Positions 52,501-62,404 of a stretch of DNA of 64,000 nt are shown one piece after another. Origin of the DNA: Trogon surrucura (lineage: Eukaryota; Chordata; Aves; Trogoniformes; Trogonidae); the NCBI GenBank assembly GCA_020746105.1, contig CM036623.1, forward strand, positions 4,644,001 through 4,708,000. The letters run 5' to 3'. Within the stretch, counting starts at the first letter, position 1. Every line of letters begins with the position of its first letter. Position numbers and translations under genes: made by a program. The notes below the pieces were generated by a model. That model made no database searches, was not told where the DNA came from, and worked only from the letters and a program-made list of their open reading frames with translations.

Positions 52501-52984
52501 CTTTGGAGAGATTCCTGTTTAGGAAAATTAACATCCTAATGCTGCTTAAAATTTATGAAGTTTAATGTTCTCAAGTTTATGACCAACTTGGTGTGCTAAT
52601 AGTTCTCACCTTCCCCAAAGAAACACAGTGTTCGATCACTCATCTAGTAAGCAAATGGATCTCTACTCTCCCCTCTGAGGGTAGTGAACTTGTATTTCAG
52701 CTTTGGAGAAATGTCTTGCCTGTGTGAAAGGTTCTTTCATTACCCATACAAAAGTAAAGCCTCTGCTTATCTGGGAACATGCCTGAGTCATGGATGGGAC
52801 CACACACAAGTCAGAAGAAGCTGACTTAATCTTCATCTTTAGGAAGGACAGAGTTCCACATTTTAAATGTACAACTGTTCTACGTTCAACCATCATTGAT
52901 TAAAAGCTAAGTTTGTGATGGAAAAGCACCAGAGAGTGTTAAGATGAGGCTGTCCATTACACTCTGTTTCCAAGAATTTCATAA
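40515..52984. other. Longest repeat-poor stretch, AT-rich, no gene seen
   Basis: Over 12 kb without a recognisable repeat family or gene. The segment 43381-43570 is GC-richer than its flanks but unidentified. The minus-strand frame 49068-49409 (113 codons) lies in a locally less AT-rich block with a plausible splice acceptor upstream on that strand, yet its translation resembles no protein I know. The block 45830-46090 also looks less repetitive and more complex than its flanks. I treat all of these as non-coding. Confidence 0.6.
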
Positions 52985-53180
52985 AATTATAGATTAATAG
53001 AATGCGTTGGGTTGGGAGGGACCTTTAAAGGTCATCTAGTCCAACCACCTTGCAGAGAGCAGGGACATCTTTCGCTAGGTCAGGTTGCTCGGAGGCCCAT
53101 CAAGCCTGACCTTGAATGTCTCCATAGATGGGGCCTCCACCACTTCTCTGGGCAATTTCTGACTGTGCAATGATTTCACC
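52985..53180 (-). mobile_element. CR1 LINE, 3'-end fragment
   Basis: The plus strand starts with a decayed tail (TTATAGATTAATAGAATG). The reverse complement of a CR1 3' region follows: GGGTTGGGAGGGACCTTTAA, GGTCATCTAGTCCAACCACC, CAGGTTGCTCGGAGGCCCAT, CCTTGAATGTCTCCATAGAT, GGGGCCTCCACCACTTCTCT. It belongs to a different CR1 subfamily type from the copies at 24.9 and 40.1 kb, and shares the CTTGAA...CTCCA...GATGGGGC block with the copy at 62.2 kb. It fades out near 53180. Confidence 0.95.
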
Positions 53181-55553
53181 CTGGTATACTAGTTAGACAT
53201 ATCTGGTTAAGATGCCCGATTTTCTGTGGTCAGAAGGTAGAAGTTAGCAGTTCATTTTCAAGCTAAATTTAACATAGAAAAGTGGTCTTCTCCTAAGTAA
53301 TAGATTTTTCTTGCTAAGGGGGAAATAATTAATTTATTAGGTGTTGAGATACCAAAGTACCTTGCACATTTGATAGGAGGAGAGTGAAAGACAGAGAGAT
53401 GTGCCTGTCCCAAGCAAATTGGCAGGTCTTCAGAACTCTCTGTCTCTCTCGGTTTAGTACAGAGGTAGTTGTTTTAGGTGGATCAACTGTGCTAACTGGA
53501 CTCAGTATCTGTTATTTCAGTAAACACCTGATTTAAGCATAGAAGATTCTACCCAGAACAAACAAATTGTCTTTTCAAGTACCTGATGATATTAAATGAA
53601 AGTCAAGGTGAACTGTTTACAGTACATATTCACGTAACTGCACACTGCGCAGAATATATCATCTTATTTGCAAATTCTTCAGTTTCCCTTTTTTTATACA
53701 TTGTGAACTTTTTCCACTGAGAAAAATAATTAGCTAAATAATTTCTGAATTAAATTTTATTTTTATGCCTATTGCATTACTAAAACTTGGGGAATCGTAA
53801 TTTCATTGTTCTAGCTATCTTTTCTAAACTCCACCAAGTAAAATTTTTTTTTGTTCTGCAGGATACTTTTCAGTTCCTCCATCTCCTGCTTGCTTTTGTC
53901 TGCAGTCCCCAGCACATGTGCCATTCCAAGAAGCAGTTTGAAAAACAATGTTGCTCTTAGTGCAAATTCAGATGACTTATTTCAGAGATAAGTTTTCAAT
54001 ACACTCTAAAGCATTTCATGTGACTGAAGAGCTCATGGCAGAACCCGCTTTTTTCATATTATCATATTGCTCTTACTGCTACTGTTTGCTGTATATCTTT
54101 ATAAAATTTATTAATGTAATCAGTTATACTGCTTGTGTCTGAGACTCCAAATGAAATATTTCAGAATGTAAAAAAATATGTAAAAAATCCAACAGAACAA
54201 GAAGGTGAAGTATTGATGAATAGAAAGTCAGTATTAATTTTCATCATATTCTTAAGAGATTTTTATTTTAAAATGAAACATACTTCATGCCTATTTTCAT
54301 GAAAAAAATTTTTTTTTTACAGTGGTACTGACAATATTCTCATCTTAAAGAGTGTATCAATAGTCCATGTACAAAAATAGTTTCAAGAAAGGAAAAAGTT
54401 CTTTCACATGGTGTGGCTTTCTCCCTCTGAAACATTATCCACTATTTTATTTCTCATCAGCTTTATTTAGCTCATGTAATTTCATTGATTTCTGAATTTT
54501 AAATGAACATAGTGGCTAAAATATAGAGATTTTATTTTTTCCAGTAAATAAGTATTCTCATTATGATGGTTCTTGCAGCAGTTTGTCTGCCTTTAAAAGG
54601 GAAATAAACAGTGTGTATGATAGTCCTGTATTAAGTATGAAAGACTACTATGTAAATATGAATTTTTTAAACTGTCAGGAGTTTATTTTTCTTCCTTAAC
54701 TGTACAAAATCTTCTTCAAAATTTTATTCCAACATTTTAAAGACATACATTGCTAATGTTCAGATACTTTTGTAGTATTCTGCATTGCTCCTTGCGGCTG
54801 TCAAATATGATAGAGACTAAACAGAAGAAAATTTATTCCAATACATTTTCTCACCACATTTCCCTCTCCTTTTCTTCATGCTTTTGAGTTTTAGTTTTTA
54901 ATTAATGAGTAATAGATATTGATTCCAAAGTTAAAGAAACCCCAAATTGTTGTAGATAAATAACAGTTTGTTGTTGAACATTTTTTGGATACATTATGGT
55001 TGCACCTATGCAATACAGAGCATAAAAATTAAGTAGACTAATATTAATTTAAATAACGGGTGTAACAGTTCCAACTTTTAAACTTAATTTAGGTATCAGT
55101 ATTTGAGAAGAGTTACTGATCTAGTGTGACATGATAGACACAAAGGCAGAACGTTTCTCAGTTGTTTTTATCAATGAGTAGCCCCTCAAAACGTTTCGCT
55201 GTAACTAAAGGAACAAAATCCTCTAGTGCTTCTGGTTACAGAGGTTTAGAAAATCTAAACAAGATATGACAGTTAAATTTTATACTACTCACCATCTTAG
55301 TGGCACGTTTTTATATAAAAAGAGAATATTTTTAAAAACCAAACCAATATTACATTTGTAATACAATTATACAAGTACTTTGTATTTAAGATTACACTTA
55401 TATCTGGCAACACAAACTGTAAGATAAGTGATGTCAAATCATACAAATTTTTCACATCTGTCATATTGCAATATATAACATTTATACGGAAAACATCTTC
55501 CTTGGGAAGAAAAAAATGATATCAGAAGGTAAGCGAAGCCTCAAAATCTTATC
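53181..55553. other. AT-rich unique sequence
   Basis: No gene or repeat family seen. Contains short T and A runs (for example near 53847 and 54300-54320). The longest open frame is 64 codons. Confidence 0.7.
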
Positions 55554-55618
55554 TTTTTTTCTTTCTTTCTTTCTATCCATCCATCCATCCATCCATCCAT
55601 CCATCCATCCATCCATCC
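55554..55618. repeat. Compound microsatellite (CTTT)n-(ATCC)11
   Basis: A T run and CTTT units at 55554-55574 pass directly into eleven perfect ATCC units at 55575-55618. In the minus-strand frames this translates as a repeated Trp-Met-Asp-Gly peptide, which is a by-product, not a gene. A pure tetranucleotide array of this length is likely to vary in length between individuals. Confidence 0.97.
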
Positions 55619-56155
55619 TGTACAGGAAAATTTTAGAATATTTTTTCCCCACAGACCTTGCCAAGTTTTGTTAAGCAACCCTGGCACAACACCTTTCCCT
55701 TGGATGCAGGTTGCAAACTGCAGTAGACATTTGCAGGATATCAGCATTTTTTCAAGCTATGCAACTCAACTGTAAATCTTAGAAAATAACTAAAGACAAA
55801 AAGAGTTTGACAAGTCTTAACCTGTCAAAAATTTCTACTCTTCCTAGAATAGTAGAATTCTTAGAAGTAGAATACTTCTTAGTACAGTTACCATACATTT
55901 GGCCTTCACACATTAATTTCCCCTTTAGTTTTTAGCACTGTTATTTCATCTGTAATTTTTGCAATTCTCTCCAAACTTCAGGGTACTGAATATTTTATTT
56001 TAGGTTTAGACATGATGTAATGCCCTTCACATTTTCCAACACGTTCGTATTTCCAGGCTTCGTCCATGAAAACCTTTCTGCAAATAAATCAATTTTCTTT
56101 CTTCCACCCATGGCCCCTAGATCTATCTCTCTTTCTTTGTCATATTTTTACACAA
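55619..56155. other. AT-rich unique sequence
   Basis: Nothing recognisable apart from short local duplications of a GTAGAAT/AGAAGTA motif at about 55846-55880. Confidence 0.6.
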
Positions 56156-56533
56156 TGTTCCATGATCTGGTTCTGGTTGGGATGAAGTTAATTTTATTCA
56201 TAGTAGCTAGTACGGGGCTGTTTAGGATTTATGCTGGAAACAGTGTTGATAATTCAAGGATGTTTTCCTTATTGCTGGTCACTGCTTACACAGAGTCAAG
56301 GCTTTCTCTGCTCCTCACTCCACTGCAACAGTGGGAAGGCTGGGAGTGCACAAGGAGTTGGGAGGGGACACAATTGGGACACCTGACCTCAACTGACCCA
56401 AGGGATATTCCAAACCCTATAACATCATGGTCAGTATATAAAGCTGAGGGAAGAAAGAGGAGGGGGAATGTTTGGAGAGGTGGCATTTGCCTTCCCAAGT
56501 AACTGTTAATGCTTGATAGAGCCCTGGCTCACA
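56156..56533 (+). mobile_element. Class L endogenous-retrovirus LTR (truncated solo LTR)
   Basis: The sequence follows the avian class L LTR closely in order: a CTGGTTCTGGTTGGGATGAA start, a CATAGTAGCTAGTACGGGGC block, GCTGGAAACAGTGTTGATAA, GCTTACACAGAGTCAAGGC, GTTGGGAGGGGACACAATTG, CCAAGGGATATTCCA. The TATA box follows, then GCATTTGCCTTCCCAAGTAA and GATAGAGCCCTGGCT. It stops near 56533, so the U5 end found in full copies is missing. No gag, pol or env sequence adjoins it. The 160-codon open frame across this region (56020-56502) is LTR plus upstream flank and is not called as a gene. A reversed fragment of the same family is at 24.2 kb. Confidence 0.85.
56435..56442 (+). promoter_or_regulatory. 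TATA box of the class L LTR
   Basis: TATATAAA sits in the expected place in the LTR, after the CATCATGGTCAG block and before the purine-rich GGGAAGAAAGAGG-type stretch. Present in sequence; whether it is active is unknown. Confidence 0.65.
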
Positions 56534-58074
56534 ACTAGTGTAAGAAATAGTATCAATACTAAATTAGACCCACTATTTTTATGGAATAAAAAGTCACACG
56601 AGATTCGTCAGCGAAAAATACTGATACTCTAGAAATAGTTTTTAATCTGCCGTCTGAAAATATAGACAATAAAAGACCACCTGAAATACATACAGAAAAT
56701 CTTTTTGTAGATATTAACCACACCTTGTTCAGTCTTGAGCTGCAAGAGTACAGGGATTTATAAAATGGTTATGCTAGATAACGTTATGTATTTCTGGCAA
56801 TATGCAGAGACGATGTCCTCAAAAGAGCAAAGTGTAACTACTTTGCTGAATAGGTAAATATTTTCCCCATTTTTTTCTGCCTAGAGAACAATATGAACTG
56901 AATATTTCTTTTGAACCCCAAAGCCATTTTCTGTTGTTAGGTTAAAGGTGCGATGTGATGAAATGTGATTTTATTTCACGTCTCATAGGAATAACGTACC
57001 ACATGAGAGAAATGGAAGATGGCAAATGATCTTAAACAGCATTACAAGACAATGTAGCAAGCTATTGAATAACAAATCTTTGGTCATACGTAAACTGTGG
57101 AAGGTATAATTAGAACAGGAGTAAGAGACATGAAAAAATATATGCTAGTAAAAAAGTTGACATTGCTTTTTCAAAGAGGTGTCACGTCTTAGGCTTCTAC
57201 TAAATATTTGAGGAAACAACAGGAAAGCATAAAAACATTGTTGAAGTTTTCTTTTGTTTTCAAAAAGTTTTTGGTAAAATCTGCCACCACGATGTTTTAC
57301 AAAAAAATAAGTTGTCATGGGATAAGAGAGAAGGTCGTGAAATGGGGCTGTTCAGTTTGAAGGATCCAAATGTAATAATGAGAGTAGCATTATATACATT
57401 TGGACTAATTGTGATGCGAAGCTAATCTAAATACACATTGTGTTTTTGTTAAACTTCTGACATATCTCACTGTACTGATTTATGTTTTGCCACATTCATA
57501 CATGTCTTGACAGCCTACAGGATACATCTCCTAATGAGACTATGTCTAATTTTAAGTTACTTTTTTTTCTTAATGCATGTTCTTTGGACTTGCAATGCCA
57601 TTAAAATTTACTGGTTGTTTAACTATGTTGTTACTGAATGAAAACATAAACCCTCCATTATGAACATATTCAACAAATAGAGATGTCTTCCTTTTTGATA
57701 ACCATTAAGGACCAAAAGTGTTTAGTAGCTGCAAGTAATCTGATCTTCAATTTTAAGAGTATTAAGTGAAAGGAATTGCTGGGTTTTATCCTTGATTTCT
57801 TATCCCTGTGCTTTCTTCTGCTGTGTCTGGACATGGTAATTTGATTCTCTGCTGTTCGGTTACCTTAGATTCCAGCTACTTAGGAGCTTATAGTTGTCTT
57901 TCTTAACGTATTCATTCCAGAAGAGATGTGATATTTATTCATGGGGGTTTTTGTTAATAAATTGACCAAGGTTATGTTTTACAGCGAGACCACAGAATAC
58001 AAACAAAAGTTAGGACTCAGGACTTTGGTGTCATCCAGAAAGTGCAGGTTCTGTGGTAACGTATTCATTTTTAT
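56534..58074. other. AT-rich unique sequence between two LTR pieces
   Basis: No gene and no retroviral coding remnant seen. It separates an LTR lacking its 3' part (ending 56533) from an LTR fragment lacking its 5' part (starting 58075), but nothing in between looks like internal retroviral sequence. Confidence 0.6.
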
Positions 58075-58288
58075 CTGTCTTTGAATATGTTTATGTGTTT
58101 GCATATTTTTGTGTATAGTTCAGCATCTTCACTGTTATTGCTAGTATTGTCTCCTGTTTCATTAACCTTATTCAAGTATTTTTCCCAACCTCAAAGTCTC
58201 TCTCCCTGGTTCCTGTGGGAGGTTGGTGGTGGGATCACAGAGGGCATCTGTCAGAATTTAGTGGCCTACCCAGCCCTAAACTTTGACA
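58075..58288 (+). mobile_element. LTR 3'-part fragment, same family as the 10-kb element
   Basis: Aligns in order with 10564-10786. Shared blocks are CTTTGA..ATGTTTA, a GTGTATA stretch, TTATTG.TAGTATT, GTTAAAC/CATTAACC, TTTTTCCAAC/TTTTTCCCAAC, CTCTCTCCCTG.TTCC, the AATCACAGAGAGC/GGATCACAGAGGGC region, and a TTTAG..CCAGC..TAAA.TTTGAC terminus. CATTAA near 58157 could be a weak polyadenylation signal. The U3 and TATA portions are missing, so it is truncated. The two copies differ substantially, indicating age. Confidence 0.65.
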
Positions 58289-58384
58289 TATATAGAGACC
58301 GTTTACAAAAAATAATAAAATAATATCAGAAGTCAGATATTACACACTTAAGTAAATTTAAGTATAGAATTATCTATCTTTTTG

Positions 58385-58700
58385 AGGTATCTGCTGCAGT
58401 CCTGAGGGTACCCAGGGCTCTGGCTTCCCCTGCCCGCCTTCCCAGGGGCTCCCCCTACCCAGCCCAGGACCCTACATCAGCCCCGGGGATGTCAGCGCCC
58501 TGCCGGGCCCCAGCGATGTCGCAGCAGGGCTGGTTTCTAGCTCCCCACAGCCCTGCCCTGCCTGGCTGCCCCTGCTGAGCTGGGCTTGTCCGCTGGCCTG
58601 CATCTCAGCCTGACCTCCGCACTGTCCCCGGGGAACCCCTCCTCGGGGAGCCTGCACCCCCGTGGCACCCTGACAACGCGCGAACAGTGTGTTTCTCTCT
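58385..58700. other. Isolated GC-rich, CpG-containing block of unknown origin
   Basis: By eye about two-thirds G+C, with 14 CpG between 58435 and 58682, set sharply in AT-rich flanks. It contains CCCCGGGG twice (58481-58488 and 58627-58634) and related GATGTC/CGATGTCGC motifs. A 91-codon minus-strand frame (58472-58747) crosses it but is low-complexity (Gly, Gln, Ala, Ser) and unrecognised. It could be the GC-rich 5' part of a retroelement, a small CpG island, or a fragment moved from a GC-rich locus. Confidence 0.5.
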
Positions 58701-61700
58701 TTAGTGTGGAGCTGGTATCTTGTTACTAAAAACGACAGTGTAGGCAACTGAACTAGGCATATCTAGGGAAAATTTGTGTTATGGGGAATCAGAATAAACA
58801 GAAGGGCAGCAGGCTTCCATTTAAATCAGTTAATATAAACACAGAGTAAATTAAATTAATACTGAGCTGCTTCGTTCCTAGAGTGTCTCCATGATATTTT
58901 TACTTATTTCCTATTTAGTAAACACCTGCAGCTGAATCACAGTGTGCTCTCATATAACTCCAGCATCTAAAACATGTGTTACTAATAAAACATCTGTAGA
59001 TGTATTCAATATGGGCTGCCCCTCCATGCCAGTGTAAGATGAATGGGGAAGTTTATGATGAAAGGTTTGTGGTCTGGCAGAGAAGGGAGAAATCTGGATT
59101 AGCCACTGAATGCAAGATGTTTTCATAGCATGTTACTGTGACTGAAATTGCAGTCAATCTATTTATCATTGCTAATCTCCTACTTGGTGCAAGAGGTAAG
59201 CTGTTTAAAGGGCAGACACTCAGGCGAGTGATACAAATATTTCTTGCTTTGATCCTGTGCCTTCTGTGGGGGATTTGATTCAACACATTGCTATACCAGG
59301 ATGGAGATATAATGACATGAGACCGGTCAAATGCACAGAAATTGGTTTGCCCTGGACAAAGCAGTTAGTGCAAGTGAATTGCTCTGGGTACATAATCTCC
59401 CACTTGCAAATCATGTACGGTGCGTTGTGAATGCATGCAAAGCCAGTGTAGTTCAAAATCAATGGACCCACACAGCTACAAGGCAAAGATATGCTCGTAT
59501 TATCACAGTTTACAATCAATCTTGTTCTTTAAACATATCCTGCACCAGGTGTGTAAGCAGGCATTTCTGGCATCGGTGTTGCTGTGCTGGAGTATTAGAT
59601 GAGTGTAGTTCTTTCATAGCTTTAGGAAGGAGACGTCTACAGGAAAATCACAAGGATGACAACAAAAGGTTCATAAACAGAGATATCGAATTACCAAAAC
59701 TTGAATTTTATTTTCGTCACTGCCAGATGTGTCTTTTTTTTTCCTCTCTTTTATTCCCTTGTCCAACTTCCCTCTCTCCTCCCGCCCCCCCAAATTCATG
59801 TCATTTAACTGTTTGGTATCATAGGTAGGTTCTGCTGATAGCGTCTTGGGAGATAGAAAATTGTGCAGGAAAAGACTTTGGGGTGTATTTTCATTGTGGA
59901 AAACCTAAGATACTGTGTAAACTCTCCTTGCCAACTGAAAGCTGAAGCTTATGTCAGGCTTCACCAAGCACACAAGGCTCTGATTTTGTATCATTAAAGA
60001 CTCATTATTTCTTTTAACTTCTGTTGAAAGCATTCATCCATAACCATAGCTACCACTGAAACAACAGAAGTTACTAGATCAGTAATAATGCATTTTTGCC
60101 AGCTTGAAAAGCCTTTAAAGGATGGATTGGGTTTCACAACACAGGAACAAAAACCTCGGTTAGAAGGAAAATATGAAAGATTATTTCTGAAAGTAACTTA
60201 AAAAACAAACAGGTAACAGAGAGAGGTGCAATGTTTTCTTGGTAGTGCCTTTAAAGCATCTTAACTTTTAATTTCGCTTTGGAATAAAGTTTGTTTCCCA
60301 AGAACAGGAGAGTAAATATTATTCAGTGCTGAGCCTTGAGTAGAAAATTCTTAAATGGAACAGAATAGAACAATTTCAATATAGCGACCTTACCAATTTG
60401 TTCTGGTTTAATACACCTTCTTACACCAAAACTCTTCTTTGAATTCAGCAGGGGATTATATGAACAGTAATTTGTACATTTACAGGTTTTGTTTACACTT
60501 TCATTATACTCCTACTGCATTATCTGATGTCTTCATACAGTTTTCAATCTTGTAGCCACTTTAATCTGCTCCTGCACTCAGCATATCTGAGTGAGTTTGT
60601 TGGCATAAGGCAATTTTGAAGGTTATATTGTAGTACATGAATCAACGAAAAATGAAATGCACTTGAGACATGATCAGCCAGCTTTAATTCATTGCAGAAA
60701 GTTGTAGATACCAAAATGCATTTAATGTAATCTGATCTCTTTATTCAAACTTGAATTTATGAGCAATTCAGCAGGAGTAGAATGACAACTCTGTTTTAAA
60801 AATAGTGGCCTATACCGAATGCCATTTTAATGTATCTCTGACATATTTACATTTAATGAATAGAGAAAAGTAGAATCTTTGAACATAAATTTCTGTTTTC
60901 ACCGAAGAAGGAGGGAATATGGTTCTTTCCTTTCTTGCAATATGATATGTCAGTATAAGGCAGGTCAGCTTGATGATAAACGTTAAACAAATCCCCTGCA
61001 TTTGGGAGCCAGTAAACAGATTAGGAGCCTGCTAGATTGTTGCCGTTGTATTTTAAGAAAGAAGTAAATGCCAGCGTACCTTCAGAGCAAAGCTGTACTT
61101 CGATCCTGTCTGGCTGAAGGTTCATAGCTCAGCATATTAACAAGAGTCCACCACTGGTTTTCTTGCTAAGGAATGGACTGTAGCTGATCATAAACATAAT
61201 TTGGGTGTGGTACTGTTAAATTGTGTTACTTTGCTAGCTATGCCTAGTCTTAAATCCAGACATGACTAGTGGTCAATCGTGTTGTGACATTGCTTCGTGT
61301 ACCTTTGTTTGAGAAAAGTGTTGATTTTTCCATAGAGTTGAACCATTACAATGGATAATAGAGATTAATTAAGGCTGAAATTGTTGTTTCTTGTCTTGAA
61401 AACACGGTTGATAGCAGTATATTTAAAAATTTCATTGAGATTTTTTGCAGTTCTTGACTTAACTCTGTTTATAGGTCTGAGAAAAGCCTGTCAGCTTTGG
61501 CAAAATGTGATCACCTAGGTGAATGCCTGTAAAAAGACATTAAAATTCTTGCCTTTAGATAAATTGACAGCAAGCAAGTACAGTCTAGTTCATAACAGTC
61601 CTAATGTTTTGCTACGCAAAACTTTTAGTAAGTGGCTTGTTTCCGTATGCCTACAGGTAGAATCCAGAGGTATGCAGAATCCATATGTAATGTAGAACTG

Positions 61701-62200
61701 CATATAAATATTTAAAATATATACTTCCAACAAATTAAAATATGAATTACAAGATGGTGAAAATCAGACCTACGTAGTCATATACAAAATATTCAAGATA
61801 CTGTAATCTGTTTAAACAATTGGAAACTATCAATATTATGGAAAATGATCTGTGTTGTTTTCATGTTAAAACTGAAATATGGTTCAGAAAGACTGAAACA
61901 CAAAACTAAGATCTGGTGTCTAATATGAGAAGCATTAAATGACTAGAAGGACTACAGAACTGCTTTTGGTCATAAATTAGCTTTACCTAAATTAAAAAAA
62001 CTGTGGGGCGAGGGAGGGGAATGTAGAGCTTTTGATGATGTGCTTTTCTTCATGGTTTGCTAGCTTTGCTGTATTTATATTTTGATTTTTTTGGGCAGGA
62101 GTATGTGGATATATAAAATGAAACCTTTTATTTATATGTTAGATGCTCTTCATTTATTAATGCTTTAATTGAAGACATTTCTATTAGATAAATTGCTTAG
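58701..62200. other. AT-rich unique sequence
   Basis: No recognised gene or repeat family. It holds the longest open frame of the window (59331-59828 plus, 165 codons), which has no recognisable domain and ends in a translation of the pyrimidine tract at 59731-59792. I judge it a chance frame. The 79-codon minus-strand frame at 59280-59519 overlaps it. Confidence 0.6.
59731..59792. repeat. Polypyrimidine tract
   Basis: About 60 bases of mostly C and T, including a T9 run at its start (59734-59742) and a C7 run near its end (59785-59791), broken by a few A and G. No AG acceptor follows closely, so it is not an evident splice site. Confidence 0.75.
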
Positions 62201-62404
62201 AGAGCTGCATTCAACTTGGCCTTGAAAGTTTCCAGGGATGGGGCTTCCACCAGGTCTCTCAGCAATCGGTTCCAGTGTTTCACCAACCTCATCATAAATA
62301 ATTTCTTCCTTATATCTGATCTGAATCTCTCTTCTTTTGGTTTAAAACCATTAATTGTTGTCCTATTGCTACTGGCTCTACTAAAAATCTGTCTCCATCA
62401 ATGA
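62201..62404 (-). mobile_element. CR1 LINE fragment lacking its 3' tail
   Basis: The plus strand carries the reverse complement of CR1: AACTTGGCCTTGAAAGTTTC, CAGGGATGGGGCTTCCACCA, GGTTCCAGTGTTTCACCAAC, a TCATAAATAATTTCTTCCTTA block, TCTGATCTGAATCTCTCTTC, TTGTCCTATTGCTACTGGCT, TCTGTCTCCATC. The roughly 80-100 bases that normally form the very 3' end are absent, although the corresponding part is present in the copy at 52985. The open frame at 62216-62404 is a shadow of the element. Confidence 0.95.

Noticed and set aside
55482..55747. Minus-strand frames with a repeated Trp-Met-Asp-Gly peptide.
   Set aside because: The peptide is the translation of the ATCC microsatellite and has no conserved flanking coding sequence.
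56020..56502. 160-codon plus-strand open frame.
   Set aside because: It runs from unique flank into the class L LTR at 56156-56533; the translated LTR is non-coding U3 sequence.
56533..58288. Idea that the LTR ending at 56533 and the fragment starting at 58075 are two halves of one LTR split by a 1.5-kb insertion.
   Set aside because: The 58-kb piece matches the 10-kb family rather than the expected U5 of the 56-kb family, and the intervening DNA has no mobile-element hallmarks.
58472..58747. 91-codon minus-strand frame in the GC-rich block.
   Set aside because: GC-rich DNA lacks stop codons by composition; the predicted peptide is low-complexity and unrecognised.
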